Source: Bradyrhizobium sp. 1(2017) (GTDB lineage: Bacteria; Pseudomonadota; Alphaproteobacteria; Rhizobiales; Xanthobacteraceae). From it: a DNA stretch of 64,000 bases. Position numbers and translations under genes: made by a program. The stretch is taken from the NCBI RefSeq assembly GCF_011602485.2, contig NZ_CP050022.2:5538001-5602000 (forward strand), given 5' to 3'. Below are positions 37,653 to 46,652 of this stretch, one piece after another (position 1 is the first letter of the stretch; each line of letters opens with the position of its first letter). The notes under the pieces were generated by a model, which had not been told where the DNA came from, made no database searches, and saw only the letters and a program-made list of their open reading frames with translations.

Positions 37653-37679
37653 TATCACCTCTTTGGATACTATTGGTAT
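37634..37679. promoter_or_regulatory. Twin 13-base operators between XRE and YqaJ genes
   Basis: ATACTTTTAGTAT (37634-37646) and ATACTATTGGTAT (37667-37679) match at 10 of 13 positions and each is a near-perfect dyad, ATACT-N3-(A/G)GTAT. Centres are 33 bases apart, three helical turns on one face. One covers the XRE start and the other lies 25 bases before the YqaJ ATG, so one protein dimer pair could close both directions. Confidence 0.75.
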
Positions 37680-37704
37680 CATTTACCGCCGGAAAGATTG
37701 GACC

Positions 37705-38520
37705 ATGCACGGATTTCCGATTGATCGCCGGGGCTTCATAGGCGGTTCCGACGCCCGAATCGTCATGGGCGATCGCGAGGATAGCCTCATCCGGCTTTGG
37801 CGGGAAAAGCGAGGCGAAAGGGAACCAGAGGACTTATCGAGGAATCTCTTGGTGCAGTTGGGGAGGGCGACAGAGCAGGTCAACGTGGCTTGGTACCAGA
37901 TGAATACAGGCCAGGTGGTCGTCGACGCGCAGCGTCGGATATTTCATCCGGTGCACCGTTGGATGGCTGCGACTCTCGATGGCCGCATTCAGGAAACGGG
38001 TGAGGTTTTCGAAGCCAAGTTCATGTTGCCATGGAATTTTTCGCAGGAAACCGCAGCCGAGAAACACATGGCGCAACTGCAACACAACATGTGGGTTGTC
38101 GCCGCCCGCTCCGCGGTCCTCTCCGTCATCACCGGGGGTGGCCAATGGATCGAGATCAAAATCCACGCCGATCCACTTTATCAACATCTCCTCCTCACCG
38201 CCGAAAAGAAGTTCTGGCGCTGCGTTCAAAGCGGAGAGCTTCCTGCTCTCTTCAATATCGAAACGCCGCGGCCGCGCCTGGAAGCGATCAAGGTCGTCGA
38301 CATGTCCACGTCCAATCAATGGGCGGAGCTGGCCGGGACCTACCTTCGAACCCGAGACGCGCACGGTGAGCATGAGACCGCAAAGGCGGACCTGAAGAAG
38401 CTCATGCCGGAAGATGCCAAGGAGGCGACAGGTCACGGCATCAAAGCCAAACGCTCCAAGTCCGGCGCGATCAGCTTCGAGGCCCAGGGGACGGAGGGCT
38501 CCGATGCACCGGTCCAGTGA
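37705..38520 (+). CDS. YqaJ-type (lambda-exonuclease-like) recombination nuclease
   Basis: 271 residues. The PD-(D/E)xK core is visible: Glu57 in GRATEQVN, Asp92 in ATLDG, and Glu103 with Lys105 in FEAKF; the opening [12 protein letters not shown] is typical of YqaJ. Such enzymes chew one strand from double-strand ends and hand the tail to an annealing protein. ATG 37705 follows GGAAAG. It overlaps the ERF-HNH gene by 17 bases, so the nuclease and annealase are made together, as in lambda Red or RecET. Confidence 0.85.
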   Translation: MHGFPIDRRGFIGGSDARIVMGDREDSLIRLWREKRGEREPEDLSRNLLVQLGRATEQVNVAWYQMNTGQVVVDAQRRIFHPVHRWMAATLDGRIQETGEVFEAKFMLPWNFSQETAAEKHMAQLQHNMWVVAARSAVLSVITGGGQWIEIKIHADPLYQHLLLTAEKKFWRCVQSGELPALFNIETPRPRLEAIKVVDMSTSNQWAELAGTYLRTRDAHGEHETAKADLKKLMPEDAKEATGHGIKAKRSKSGAISFEAQGTEGSDAPVQ

Positions 38521-39691
38521 GCGGATCGGGACCATCGCAGCTGCCCTCGCCCGCGCCCAGGCCGAACTGGTGAACCCCGAGAAGACGCTGACCGCCGTGA
38601 TCCGGTCGCCCTTCCCGCGGCAGGACGATCGGACTTTCCGCTACGCTTCGCTGGCCTCCGGGCTGGACATCGTCCGCAAGACCCTCAGCCGGCAGGAGAT
38701 CGCCACGATCCAGACCACCCGGACCGAACAGGACACGGGCCAGATCCATCTCACCACCCTGCTTGCCCACGCCTCCGGCGAATGGATCTCCTCGGATCTC
38801 CCGGTCTGCGTCGCTAAGGAGGTCGAAGCTCCGCATCGGATGGGAGCAGCGCTGACCTACGCGCGCCGGTATGCTCTGTTTGCCCTGGTCGGAATAGCCG
38901 GGGAGGACGATTTGGACGCGCCTGATGTCGTTGCAGAATCTCCAGCTGCCACTGAGCAGATCGCGCCAGGACCGAAGGGAAAGCCTCCGAAGGGTGGCCT
39001 GCACCGCCCTCCTGTCTTACCCCCTGAACGCTCCGCCGAGCTCCTGGACCGCCTCTTGGGCGAGCTTACGCTCCAGGAGGGAGGCGACGGACTGCTTGCC
39101 TGGACCAAGGCCACGCTCCCCATCAAAAACACGCTCTTGGAGGCCGACGCCCACATTCTTGAGGCCGCCTACCAGAAGAAGTTCGAGCAAGCCGCCCTTC
39201 CCGAACTCAGTATACCTGAGCAAGATACAAAGTGGCCGACAGAGCAGCTAGCGAGTTCAACGCGCTCAGACAGCGCCCCCGCAGTCGACCTCCCTCTCAA
39301 ACCGCCGATCGCGGACGCGCCGGGCGACCTCGCCTTTCCAAAGGAGCCGCTGCGAAAGCGCAGCAAGGAGCATCTCAAGTTCGTCCGCAGCCAAGCTTGC
39401 CTCGTCTGCAAGAACAGCCCCGCCGACCCCCATCATCTGAAGTTTGCTCAACCGCGAACGCTCGGGCGCAAGGTGAGCGACGAGTTCACCGTCCCGCTTT
39501 GCAGGTTTCACCATCAAGCCCTGCATCGGCATGGCGACGAGAGAGCCTGGTGGGCGAACCTGCAAATCTCGCCCCTCCTCATTGCCAAGAAATTGTGGGA
39601 TGCGAGCCCGGTGCATGCGTCCGGGAAAGCGAGGGAAGTCATCCATTCCGATACCGAACCACCGCCTCGATCGGAGTCTCTTCGTCAATGA
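38504..39691 (+). CDS. ERF single-strand annealing protein fused to a Ref-like HNH nuclease
   Basis: 395 residues. Residues 5-140 are an ERF recombinase: [17 protein letters not shown], an amphipathic strand pair, and the family mark [18 protein letters not shown] ending in EDDLDAPD. A long proline-rich linker (145-280) follows. The C-terminus (285-365) is an HNH fold with zinc-type ligands Cys299, Cys302, Cys333, His336, His341 and catalytic-type His310/His311 in ADPHHLK, then [12 protein letters not shown]. That layout resembles P1 phage Ref, a RecA-dependent nuclease. Overlap with the nuclease gene upstream. The fusion would let one protein anneal strands and cut displaced ones; this is inference. 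Confidence 0.8.
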   Translation: MHRSSERIGTIAAALARAQAELVNPEKTLTAVIRSPFPRQDDRTFRYASLASGLDIVRKTLSRQEIATIQTTRTEQDTGQIHLTTLLAHASGEWISSDLPVCVAKEVEAPHRMGAALTYARRYALFALVGIAGEDDLDAPDVVAESPAATEQIAPGPKGKPPKGGLHRPPVLPPERSAELLDRLLGELTLQEGGDGLLAWTKATLPIKNTLLEADAHILEAAYQKKFEQAALPELSIPEQDTKWPTEQLASSTRSDSAPAVDLPLKPPIADAPGDLAFPKEPLRKRSKEHLKFVRSQACLVCKNSPADPHHLKFAQPRTLGRKVSDEFTVPLCRFHHQALHRHGDERAWWANLQISPLLIAKKLWDASPVHASGKAREVIHSDTEPPPRSESLRQ

Positions 39692-39985
39692 AGACCCTTC
39701 CGCAAGCGCACAATCGCCAGCTGTAGCGCGGACTCCGCAACCCGCGAAGTGGCTCTGCCATCGGAGCGCTGCAACAGGTTTCATCGCAGCCTAATTCCGT
39801 CAGGCTCCTTCATACCGGTGACACGTCGCCGATGGCTTACGATCTCGCCTACCACCCGCGGGAAGCCGTTCGAGCGAGACGCATGTCAAGCTGACGAAGG
39901 TCGAGCAAAACCGCCAGAACTCCGGCTTGTGCAAACATGCATCGGGAAGCAGCACAAGTCGATGCGCATTGAGCCCTATCCGCGA

Positions 39986-40019
39986 AGCGGATCGGCTTCA
40001 CGATGCGCGCCGATCCGCT
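39986..40019. repeat. Perfect 11-base inverted repeat before the serine recombinase
   Basis: AGCGGATCGGC (39986-39996) and GCCGATCCGCT (40009-40019) are exact inverted copies, 12 bases apart, about 150 bases before the recombinase ATG. It could be a crossover or accessory site, an operator or a terminator; there is no T run. The rest of the 480-base gap from 39692 to 40171 holds no supported gene. Confidence 0.5.
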
Positions 40020-40171
40020 GCTTGGTCAGGGTATTGCTGCCGTGAGCGGCCCCACAATGCAAATTCGCAAATGCAGCAACGAAACCTGATAGCCCGCAGG
40101 AAATTCATCTTGCCGAGCCGAGAGCCAAGTAGTCCTCTAAAATGGCACTCGCGTTTTGATGAGGTGAAGAA

Positions 40172-41827
40172 ATGAGTAATGCGCTCGTAGTTCACAAAGC
40201 TCATCTGCCAAAATCGATCCTCGGAGTTCGCGCGGCTCAATATGTCAGGATGTCGACCGACCGGCAGCAATACTCAATCCAAAATCAGGCCGCCGTGATC
40301 GCGGCGTACGCGCACGCCCGTAACTTTACACTTGTCCGCACCTACAAAGACGAGGGCGAGAGCGGGTTGCTCATTAAGAACAGAACGGGGCTTCTTCAAT
40401 TGCTGGAAGATGTCGAAAGCAACCAAACCGATTTCGGCCATCTTCTGGTCTATGACGTAAGCCGATGGGGTCGCTTCCAGGACGTTGACGAAAGTGCTCA
40501 CTATGAGTTCGTTTGTAGGCGAGCCGGTATCAAGGTTGCCTATTGCGCCGAGCAATTCGAAAATGATGGGAGCATGCTTGCGAGCATCGTCAAAAATATC
40601 AAGCGAGTCATGGCGGCCGAATACAGCCGCGAGCTTTCGGCGAAGGTCTACGCCGGTCAATGTCGCTTTGCGCGGCTCGGCTACAAGCCGTGCGGTCGCG
40701 CGGGCTACGCACTGGTGCGCGAGCTCGTCGACGAGAAGATGCAAACGAGAGGGGTAATGAGGACGGGCGACCGAAAGTACATCCTTACGGATCACATTCG
40801 AATCAGGCCGGGCAATCCGAGAGAAATAGCTGTCGTGAGGTGGATCTTCGATAGGTTCTTGGAGGTAAGATCTGAAACTGTGATTGCTTGGGAACTTAAC
40901 CAGAAAGGACTGCTCTCGAGCACAGGCACGTCATGGACCCGCGGTGCCGTTGGTACTGTTCTTCGAAATGAAAGCTACATTGGAAATCTTGTCTTCAACC
41001 GCAAGTCGCGAAAGCTGCGACAGAATGCGATAAAAAATCCTCCCGAAGAATGGATCAGAAGCGAGGGCTGCATCAACCCAATCATTGATCGCGAAGTCTT
41101 TTTCAATGTCAGGAAGATTATCGAGGAACGGCGCGTTGATCTTTCAGAAGAAGAAATGCTGATTCGGTTACGACGAACTCTTCTGAAAGAGGGGCGTTTG
41201 ACCCCCGCCATTATCGACCGAACTCCGGGACTTCCCTGCTCTGCAACCTGTCAAACCCACTTTGGCAATTTTCGAAATCTATATCGGCTGCTGGGTTATA
41301 CGCCCAAGCGGAACTACGAATTTCTCGACTCGCGTCCGTTTTGGTCCGAGCTAAGAACAAAGCTTGTTGAACAGGCCGCAACTGCCATACGAGCGGCGGG
41401 CGGACGCGTTGGCTCGGGCGGCTGGAGTGATTGCTTACGCGTGAGTGGGGCAACCTGTCTTTCGGTCAGGGCTGCTCGCTGGACCCCCGGCCAAAAGCCA
41501 ACCCATGCTCCGCTCTGGAGTATCGAACGCGAGGCGTGTCTTCCCGACGGCTGGATAGCTGCCATCCGACTATCGGAGCACAATAAGACCGTACTCGACT
41601 ACGTGCTGTTGCCCACTGACGGCAAAGTGAAACGCACGATCCGCTTTTCCGAAGCAGCGCGAGCGCGGCGGGGAATTCTGCGCTTTAAGACGATCCATGG
41701 CCTTGTTCAAGCGATCATCCGGCGGCTCACAAAAGTACGCCCACCTTCCCAAGCCACGCCAGCGCCGCGGAACAAACGGCCGAGAGCAGCGCGGTCCAAA
41801 ACCAGGGGCGCCCACGAGCGGCGCTGA
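40172..41827 (+). CDS. Large serine site-specific recombinase
   Basis: 551 residues. The resolvase catalytic domain covers about 22-165, with the nucleophile Ser28 in YVRMSTDRQQYS and the arginine-rich ENGSM-like region DGSMLASIVKNIKRVMAAEYS. A Recombinase domain follows (190-310: ELNQKGLLSS, GAVGTVLRNESYIGN). No cysteine zinc ribbon like that of phage integrases is seen; instead the last 200 residues, starting ARLRRTL-like and ending PRNKRPRAARSKT, are basic and match nothing recognised. GAGGTGAAGAA precedes the ATG. It may have mobilised the island. G+C is lower than in the flanking chromosome. Confidence 0.85.
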   Translation: MSNALVVHKAHLPKSILGVRAAQYVRMSTDRQQYSIQNQAAVIAAYAHARNFTLVRTYKDEGESGLLIKNRTGLLQLLEDVESNQTDFGHLLVYDVSRWGRFQDVDESAHYEFVCRRAGIKVAYCAEQFENDGSMLASIVKNIKRVMAAEYSRELSAKVYAGQCRFARLGYKPCGRAGYALVRELVDEKMQTRGVMRTGDRKYILTDHIRIRPGNPREIAVVRWIFDRFLEVRSETVIAWELNQKGLLSSTGTSWTRGAVGTVLRNESYIGNLVFNRKSRKLRQNAIKNPPEEWIRSEGCINPIIDREVFFNVRKIIEERRVDLSEEEMLIRLRRTLLKEGRLTPAIIDRTPGLPCSATCQTHFGNFRNLYRLLGYTPKRNYEFLDSRPFWSELRTKLVEQAATAIRAAGGRVGSGGWSDCLRVSGATCLSVRAARWTPGQKPTHAPLWSIEREACLPDGWIAAIRLSEHNKTVLDYVLLPTDGKVKRTIRFSEAARARRGILRFKTIHGLVQAIIRRLTKVRPPSQATPAPRNKRPRAARSKTRGAHERR

Positions 41828-42011
41828 TGGAGCGTAGATAGAGGAAAGCTCCAAGCACCTTCCCATAGTTCTTTCGAAATTCACCGTTAAGCTTCGCTAC
41901 TTCCGGCAGATCTGAGAGAACTTTGCACTCTTCGGCCATAAGCTGGACTCCATGTCTGGACGCGACCAGCACCCTATAAACCACTGTTTTGCCCGACGAT
42001 GCAAGTTCCAT
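41727..42011 (-). CDS. Doubtful small protein with C-terminal membrane helix
   Basis: 94 residues from ATG 42011. A polar N-terminal two thirds (TVVYRVLVASRHGVQLMAEE) precedes one hydrophobic helix, WFWTALLSAVCSAALAWLG. It overlaps the last 100 bases of the recombinase on the other strand and lacks a good ribosome site, so it may be chance. If real it would be a membrane-anchored partner of the recombinase. Confidence 0.25.
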   Translation of the reverse strand: MELASSGKTVVYRVLVASRHGVQLMAEECKVLSDLPEVAKLNGEFRKNYGKVLGAFLYLRSISAARGRPWFWTALLSAVCSAALAWLGKVGVLL

Positions 42012-42506
42012 TTTCGGTTTTTTCGATGCACTGGTGGGACACTGAGCCGGCACGGCCCTCGCCGAACCAAGGCAGCTGACGCAAGCAGCGGACGCCGCCC
42101 CCCGGTCAAATTCAAAGCGGTCGAGGATCTCACGGGCCGACGCCGAGACAAGCTGTGTCGCGAAAAGAAGCGATCTTGTGCTGGCCTTGCGGTTGAGCGT
42201 TGATGCTCGCTCTAGGATCCCTCCATTGCGAACGTCCGATCGATTGTAACGCGCTTCCCTTGAGACGAACGCACGATATCGCGCCTTCGGTCACTGATTG
42301 TTCAAGAGTCAGAGAGCATCGCTGCCGCGCATCTTTGGGCAGATTGCTGACATTGAACTGGAGCTTGCCGCACGTGTCTTCGCCTCTGCCAACCGAGGTC
42401 GCTGCTAGCTGTCTTGTGTTTATGATGATGACAGATATGGGCAACGGAGCCGCGGGGCCAGGCTGCTGCCAGCTCCCAATCCCAATATAAAGTCGCCGCA
42501 TTGCTA

Positions 42507-42654
42507 GCGGATACGGCTCGTAGACTTCGAAAACTACGAGAGGTAGTCCGGCCGCTTCACAATGTTGACGCGCTATGCTAAGAAAACCCTGCGACCATTA
42601 GTTTGGACGCAATCTCAGCTACCTCCCGCCAGCTCCCTAGTTGGCGGGTTTTTC
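42507..42654 (+). ncRNA. Candidate small RNA ending in a strong terminator
   Basis: No gene lies on the plus strand before this terminator. CCCGCCA (42625-42631) and TGGCGGG (42642-42648) form a perfect stem followed by TTTTTCTTT. Upstream, CTCGTAG pairs with CTACGAG around an ACTTCGAAAA loop, extended by GCGG and CCGC. A two-hairpin transcript of about 150 bases is therefore possible. No convincing promoter was seen. The rest of 41828-42782 holds no supported gene. Confidence 0.35.
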
Positions 42655-42782
42655 TTTGAGCTTGTGACGGGCGAGGTGGTCCGGTTCACGCTCGCGGTTA
42701 ACTCTGCTTTAACACCTATTGTGCGGCAGCCTTACATTGGCTAGAAGGTAGCCACTATCAGCGTCGGTTGCGTCCCAGAGTC

Positions 42783-42989
42783 ATGATCACGTACAAGCAG
42801 TATCAGATCCAGCGATTTGAGCGCGGGCATCAGCGGTGGATTGCGCGCATCAGCCGAGCGGATGGCCAGAACATCCGCACTATCCTGCCGGCTTCTGAGC
42901 ATCCCTACCTCGACACGAAGCCCGCAGCGAGTGCTGAGGAGGCCGAGGAGCTTGCCAAGGAAGGCATCGACTTCGGTGGTGTGGTTTAG
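42783..42989 (+). CDS. Small conserved-looking hypothetical protein
   Basis: 68 residues: ITYKQYQIQRFERGHQRWIA then RISRADGQ, a short beta-rich opening, then ASAEEAEELAKEGIDFGGVV, an acidic helix. Small proteins starting with a Y-x-I-x-x-F-E...W.A.I.R pattern are frequent in Bradyrhizobium, recalled. ATG 42783 was chosen over TTG 42768 because the protein pattern begins there. No function is known. Confidence 0.5.
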   Translation: MITYKQYQIQRFERGHQRWIARISRADGQNIRTILPASEHPYLDTKPAASAEEAEELAKEGIDFGGVV

Positions 42990-43133
42990 CTGGATCATCG
43001 AGAGTTTACGTCTCTTCACTGCGCCCGAGATCTCACGACAGTCCGAGGGAAATCGCTCGCCTGATCGCAATTTGTCTTGTCGCTCTGATGCTGGTTAGCC
43101 GCGATAGATATGCCGTGTACTGACCAGCCCGGC

Positions 43134-43376
43134 GCCGGAATAGGTCTTCATGAGGTACACGCAGGCATCGGCCATGTCGTCGACATAGAGGAACTCGCGC
43201 CGCGGCGTGCCGGTGCCCCAGACCTCGACGGTCTTTGTGCCCGACAGCTTGGCCTCATGGAAGCGGCGGATGAGCGCGGCAACGACGTGGCTCAATTCAG
43301 GATGATAATTGTCGCCGGGCCCGTAGAGGTTGGTCGGCATCACGCTGATGAATTCGCTGCCATACTGGCTGCGATA
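43134..43376 (-). pseudogene. Internal fragment of a GDP-L-fucose synthase gene
   Basis: 81 codons encode [20 protein letters not shown] and [20 protein letters not shown], wording specific to GDP-fucose synthase (Fcl/WcaG), about the middle quarter of the 320-residue enzyme. The Rossmann N-terminus and the substrate-binding end are missing, and the flanking codons do not match the family. The left part meets the ERF-HNH remnant at about 43430. It is a broken piece of a polysaccharide gene, matching the locus to the right. Confidence 0.8.
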
Positions 43377-43437
43377 GCCCCACCCCTCCGGAGAATGAGT
43401 CTCTTCGACCTCTCGGTCTACGCCGCCAATAGGTCGA

Positions 43438-44180
43438 AGCATGGTCGGGATTGCCAGGGAGGACAATTTGGACGCGCCGGACCTCCTTATAGGACCTCTG
43501 ACCGCCGCCCAACCGCAGATCGCATCCAAGCCAAAAGGAAAGCCTCACAAAACCGTACTGAACCGGCTCCCGGTATCGCCGCCCGAACAGTCGCGCGAGC
43601 TCTTAGAGCGCCTTTTGCGCGAGCTGGCCGGTCAGGCGGCTGGGCCAAAGTATCAGCCTCCCGCTCAAGAACACTCTCTGGCAGGCATACGCTCGTGTTG
43701 AGGCGGCCTACGAGAGGCGCACCGAGGACGTTGCCTACGTCGGTTTGGTTGGATTGAACCAGCCATCCGCCGCTAGCAATCTATCCGGCGGCGCCGGTGC
43801 TTCTAGGCTGTCTTGGGAAGGCGACCCAGCGTGTTCTTCGGGCTGGGTATCAGTCGATATTTGAATCTCGTTGGTTGCGGTTCTTAGCGCGACGCCGAAG
43901 CAAGGAACACCTTGCTTTCGTTCGCGGCCAAGGTGCCTTGTATGCCACAAGACACCAGCGGACGCGCATCACCCTGAAGTTCGCTCAGCCACGGACATTG
44001 GGGCGCAAGGTCAGCGACGAGTTCACCGTGCCGCTGTGCCGATCGCACCATCAAATCGCTTCACCGGCACGGCGATGAGCGAGCTTGGTGGGCGAACCTG
44101 CAAATCTCGCCTCTCCTCATCGCGAAAGAATTGTGGGATGCGAGCCCGGTGCAAGCCTCAGACCAAACGAGGGGAGTCAC
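43438..44180 (+). pseudogene. Decayed second copy of the ERF-HNH gene
   Basis: [16 protein letters not shown] mirrors [16 protein letters not shown] of the intact gene, [15 protein letters not shown] its linker, and later [20 protein letters not shown] plus [11 protein letters not shown] its HNH end. The N-terminal ERF half is missing and the remainder changes frame at least twice. It lies in the same orientation as the intact copy, about 4.5 kb away, with the recombinase between them. Confidence 0.85.
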
Positions 44181-44625
44181 GGATCTTGGAATCGATTTGC
44201 TCTTGGGATAGGAACGCGGTGGCTCGCCATCCCAGCGCTAAAGGCTTGCAATCCTCCGCTGCTTGCGTCGTTCACCTTCTAATCTCATAGAATTTACCCC
44301 CCCCGATCGCCGGCTACACTTCCAGCAGCGAGCGCGACTTGGCGAGCTGCATTTCTAAGTGGAAAGAAGATCGCGCAAATCGTCAGAGACCCGGCCCGCG
44401 ACGCGCTTTGAGGCGAGCGGCGCAAAATTTCGCTACGCATCTTCAAGCTTAAAGCAACACCATGAGCCTAATCTCGATACGACGATGAGCCGCTGACTAC
44501 GACGGAGGGTTCTCATGAAAGTGAAGTCGGCTCTGATGGCCGAGCGACAATCTTTCGATTTGAGAGAGCTCATTGCGCCAATATGAAGGGTCGCACGCGC
44601 AAAGTGGCCCTGTGGCGGACCCAAA
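44181..44625. other. Gap at the right edge of the island
   Basis: No supported gene. A 23-codon frame with a good ribosome site starts at 44515 (MKVKSALMAERQSF) and may be the remnant of a longer gene. Confidence 0.35.
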
Positions 44626-45882
44626 CTATCCTGCCGCCCGCGGCGCGATAAGCGCCGGCTGTGTTGCCCGCCACTGCAGCCGGAGCAGAAGAGCCAGCAG
44701 GGCCATCATCGCGAAACCTCCGACGGAGGGTACGTCTACCCCGGTCAGGTCCGCTTCGTTGCCAAACTGCGCCGCAAGCCTCGCCGATTGTAGCATGCCA
44801 TAGGCGCCCGCAAGCAGAATCAGCCCGTAGGCGAAGCTGCGCTCGCGCACGCTTGCCAGCCGCTCGAGGTCGGGAAGCATCAAGGCGAGGCCAATCCCGA
44901 TGATCGGCAGGTCGTAGTCATAAGCGTAGGGACTGATCATCACCGAGACCATGGCGGCGACACCGGGCGCGAAGGCTGACGACGTTCTGCGCGTTGCGCC
45001 GAGCCAGACAGCAAGCACGACTGCAGACAGGGCGAGGCTCGCGGCGGCCGCCTGCGCGCAGAAGGCAATGCTCGGAGGAACGCCGGCTTGGCCGAGCGCG
45101 GCATAGGTCGAGACCATGCGGAACAGCGGGTAGAAGCCGCGGTCCAGGAAGATCGTCGATTCCCTGATAGCGCCGAGCCATGCCGGCCAGATCTGCCATC
45201 CGAACACCAGAGTGCAGACGAGCGAGCTTGCGAGCACGACGGTCGTCGCGGTCGCGAGAACCACCCATCGGCGCGTCGACAGCATGTAGGCGCCTGCCGC
45301 GATAGCCAGATGCGGCTTGATCACCATCGCCCCCAGAGCGAGGCCGGCGATGACCTGGCGCCGCTCAACATTGAGAGAGACGATGCCGATCAGGGTGCCC
45401 GTGAGCAAGCCGTTCTGTCCACAGCCGACGGTGATCGCAAGCGCAGGAAACATCACGACCAAAACGTGCGAGAAATCTTTGCCTGCGATGGTACGAAGCG
45501 TTAGGAGATAGGCAGTCAGTGTCGCCGTGATGAAAAGCAGATAAGCGATGCCCACCGGCAGGAGTGCAAATGGCGCCACAAACAGGTCAAACTGCGGCGG
45601 ATAGGTCCAGGGCATGAAGCTGGCCGAACCTGTGAAGGCTTGCTGAAGCTTGACCAGCGACTCGAAGCGGTAGACCAAATCCAGCTCACCCTGCCAGACC
45701 TGCCGCGCTACGATGCAGAAGGCGTCGAAATCAGACAGTTCTCGGACTTGCCAGGGGCTCCATCGGCCGAACCTGAACGTCTTGAACAGCACCATCACCG
45801 CGAGCGTCGCGAGCACGAAGCGAATATAGATCGTCCGTTTCGACTGCGAGGATCGAACCGCTTCCAACGTTTCGGCAAGCAT
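44626..45882 (-). CDS. GT87-type membrane glycosyltransferase
   Basis: 418 residues and about ten membrane helices. After a first helix near residues 25-40 comes the periplasmic loop LSDFDAFCIVARQVWQGELD, the DUF2029/GT87 pattern with an acidic pair thought to be catalytic, and FMPWTYPPQFDLFVAPFALLP, the typical second motif. These enzymes use polyprenyl-phosphate sugars to add mannose-like residues outside the membrane. It is convergent with the island remnant and stands at the left end of the polysaccharide locus. Confidence 0.8.
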   Translation of the reverse strand: MLAETLEAVRSSQSKRTIYIRFVLATLAVMVLFKTFRFGRWSPWQVRELSDFDAFCIVARQVWQGELDLVYRFESLVKLQQAFTGSASFMPWTYPPQFDLFVAPFALLPVGIAYLLFITATLTAYLLTLRTIAGKDFSHVLVVMFPALAITVGCGQNGLLTGTLIGIVSLNVERRQVIAGLALGAMVIKPHLAIAAGAYMLSTRRWVVLATATTVVLASSLVCTLVFGWQIWPAWLGAIRESTIFLDRGFYPLFRMVSTYAALGQAGVPPSIAFCAQAAAASLALSAVVLAVWLGATRRTSSAFAPGVAAMVSVMISPYAYDYDLPIIGIGLALMLPDLERLASVRERSFAYGLILLAGAYGMLQSARLAAQFGNEADLTGVDVPSVGGFAMMALLALLLRLQWRATQPALIAPRAAG

Positions 45883-46388
45883 AACGACGACCTCGAACCG
45901 ATCGATCGCGGCCGGCAGTTGATTCCGCGAATCCCCACCAAATTGCCACCAATGGTTTAAGGGAAGGTAACACCTGCGGGGTAATCTTGCCTCCGGCCTC
46001 CGCGTACGGGCTGCACGTCCATGAAATCGATTTGAAGATTTACGTCACAGCGCGGATTGCGCGGCATGAAACGCATCGTTCAGGGCCGCCGCCCACTGGT
46101 CCAACCCGCGTTGGCTTTTTCCCAAAGCTGACATTCGCCTGGGCGGTCGGCGGGTCAGCTAAGGGCCAGACGCTGAAATCGCCACGGCTTTTCCCCATCC
46201 CAATCCGAGCGCTGGTTTCCGCTCGTTGCAGCCGCCACTCGTTGCGAATGAGCCACAGAATTTTGGAGGCATGTCGCTGGAGGGGCGAAGCGGAATGCTT
46301 GAACTGCAGGAGGTACTCACTGCATCAGAAACAAAAAGCCCCGGACGACGCCGGGGCTTTGAGCGACTGGTTTGATCGAGTAAGCAGA
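45883..46388. other. Gap holding a terminator of a lost gene
   Basis: No gene is supported. GCCCCGG (46338-46344) and CCGGGGC (46351-46357) form a stem which, on the minus strand, ends in TTTTTGT, a proper terminator 32 bases after the porin-like remnant. The remaining sequence has only short frames. Confidence 0.6.
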
Positions 46389-46550
46389 TTAGTATTTCGC
46401 GACCACCGGGCCGCCGAAGCGATAGCTGACACCTGCACGCACGGTGTGGAAGACTGGATCATGTTCGTACGAGAAGCCGGGGAACGCGGCGGTTGAGGCG
46501 TTCCGAAAGCTGCCGAAGGAACCCGATTGTTGATCCAACGATGGGTGCAA
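46389..46550 (-). pseudogene. C-terminal remnant of an outer-membrane beta-barrel gene
   Basis: Reading leftwards to a TAA at 46391-46389 gives SGSFGSFRNAS and then VFHTVRAGVSYRFGGPVVAK plus a final tyrosine. A last strand RAGVSYRFGG ending in an aromatic residue is the usual close of rhizobial outer-membrane beta-barrel proteins. Upstream sequence lost the likeness and no start is present. The terminator remained intact. Confidence 0.7.
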
Positions 46551-46652
46551 ATTACTCCGAGTTGTGTAAAGATTCGCCTCCCCTCAACGCTGATACGACG
46601 CACGGTTCGGCAGTTCAGGAACACTCAAGCATTTGCCAGCCGCGGATGGAAA

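Noticed and set aside
42130..42501. 123-codon minus frame beyond the recombinase
   Set aside because: No start signal or family likeness; cysteine and arginine use unlike real genes nearby.
44515..44586. 23-codon plus frame with a good ribosome site
   Set aside because: Too short to support alone; may be a gene remnant, so mentioned only in the gap entry.
34312..44625. Complete prophage
   Set aside because: Only regulatory and recombination genes are present; no structural, lysis, packaging or replication gene.
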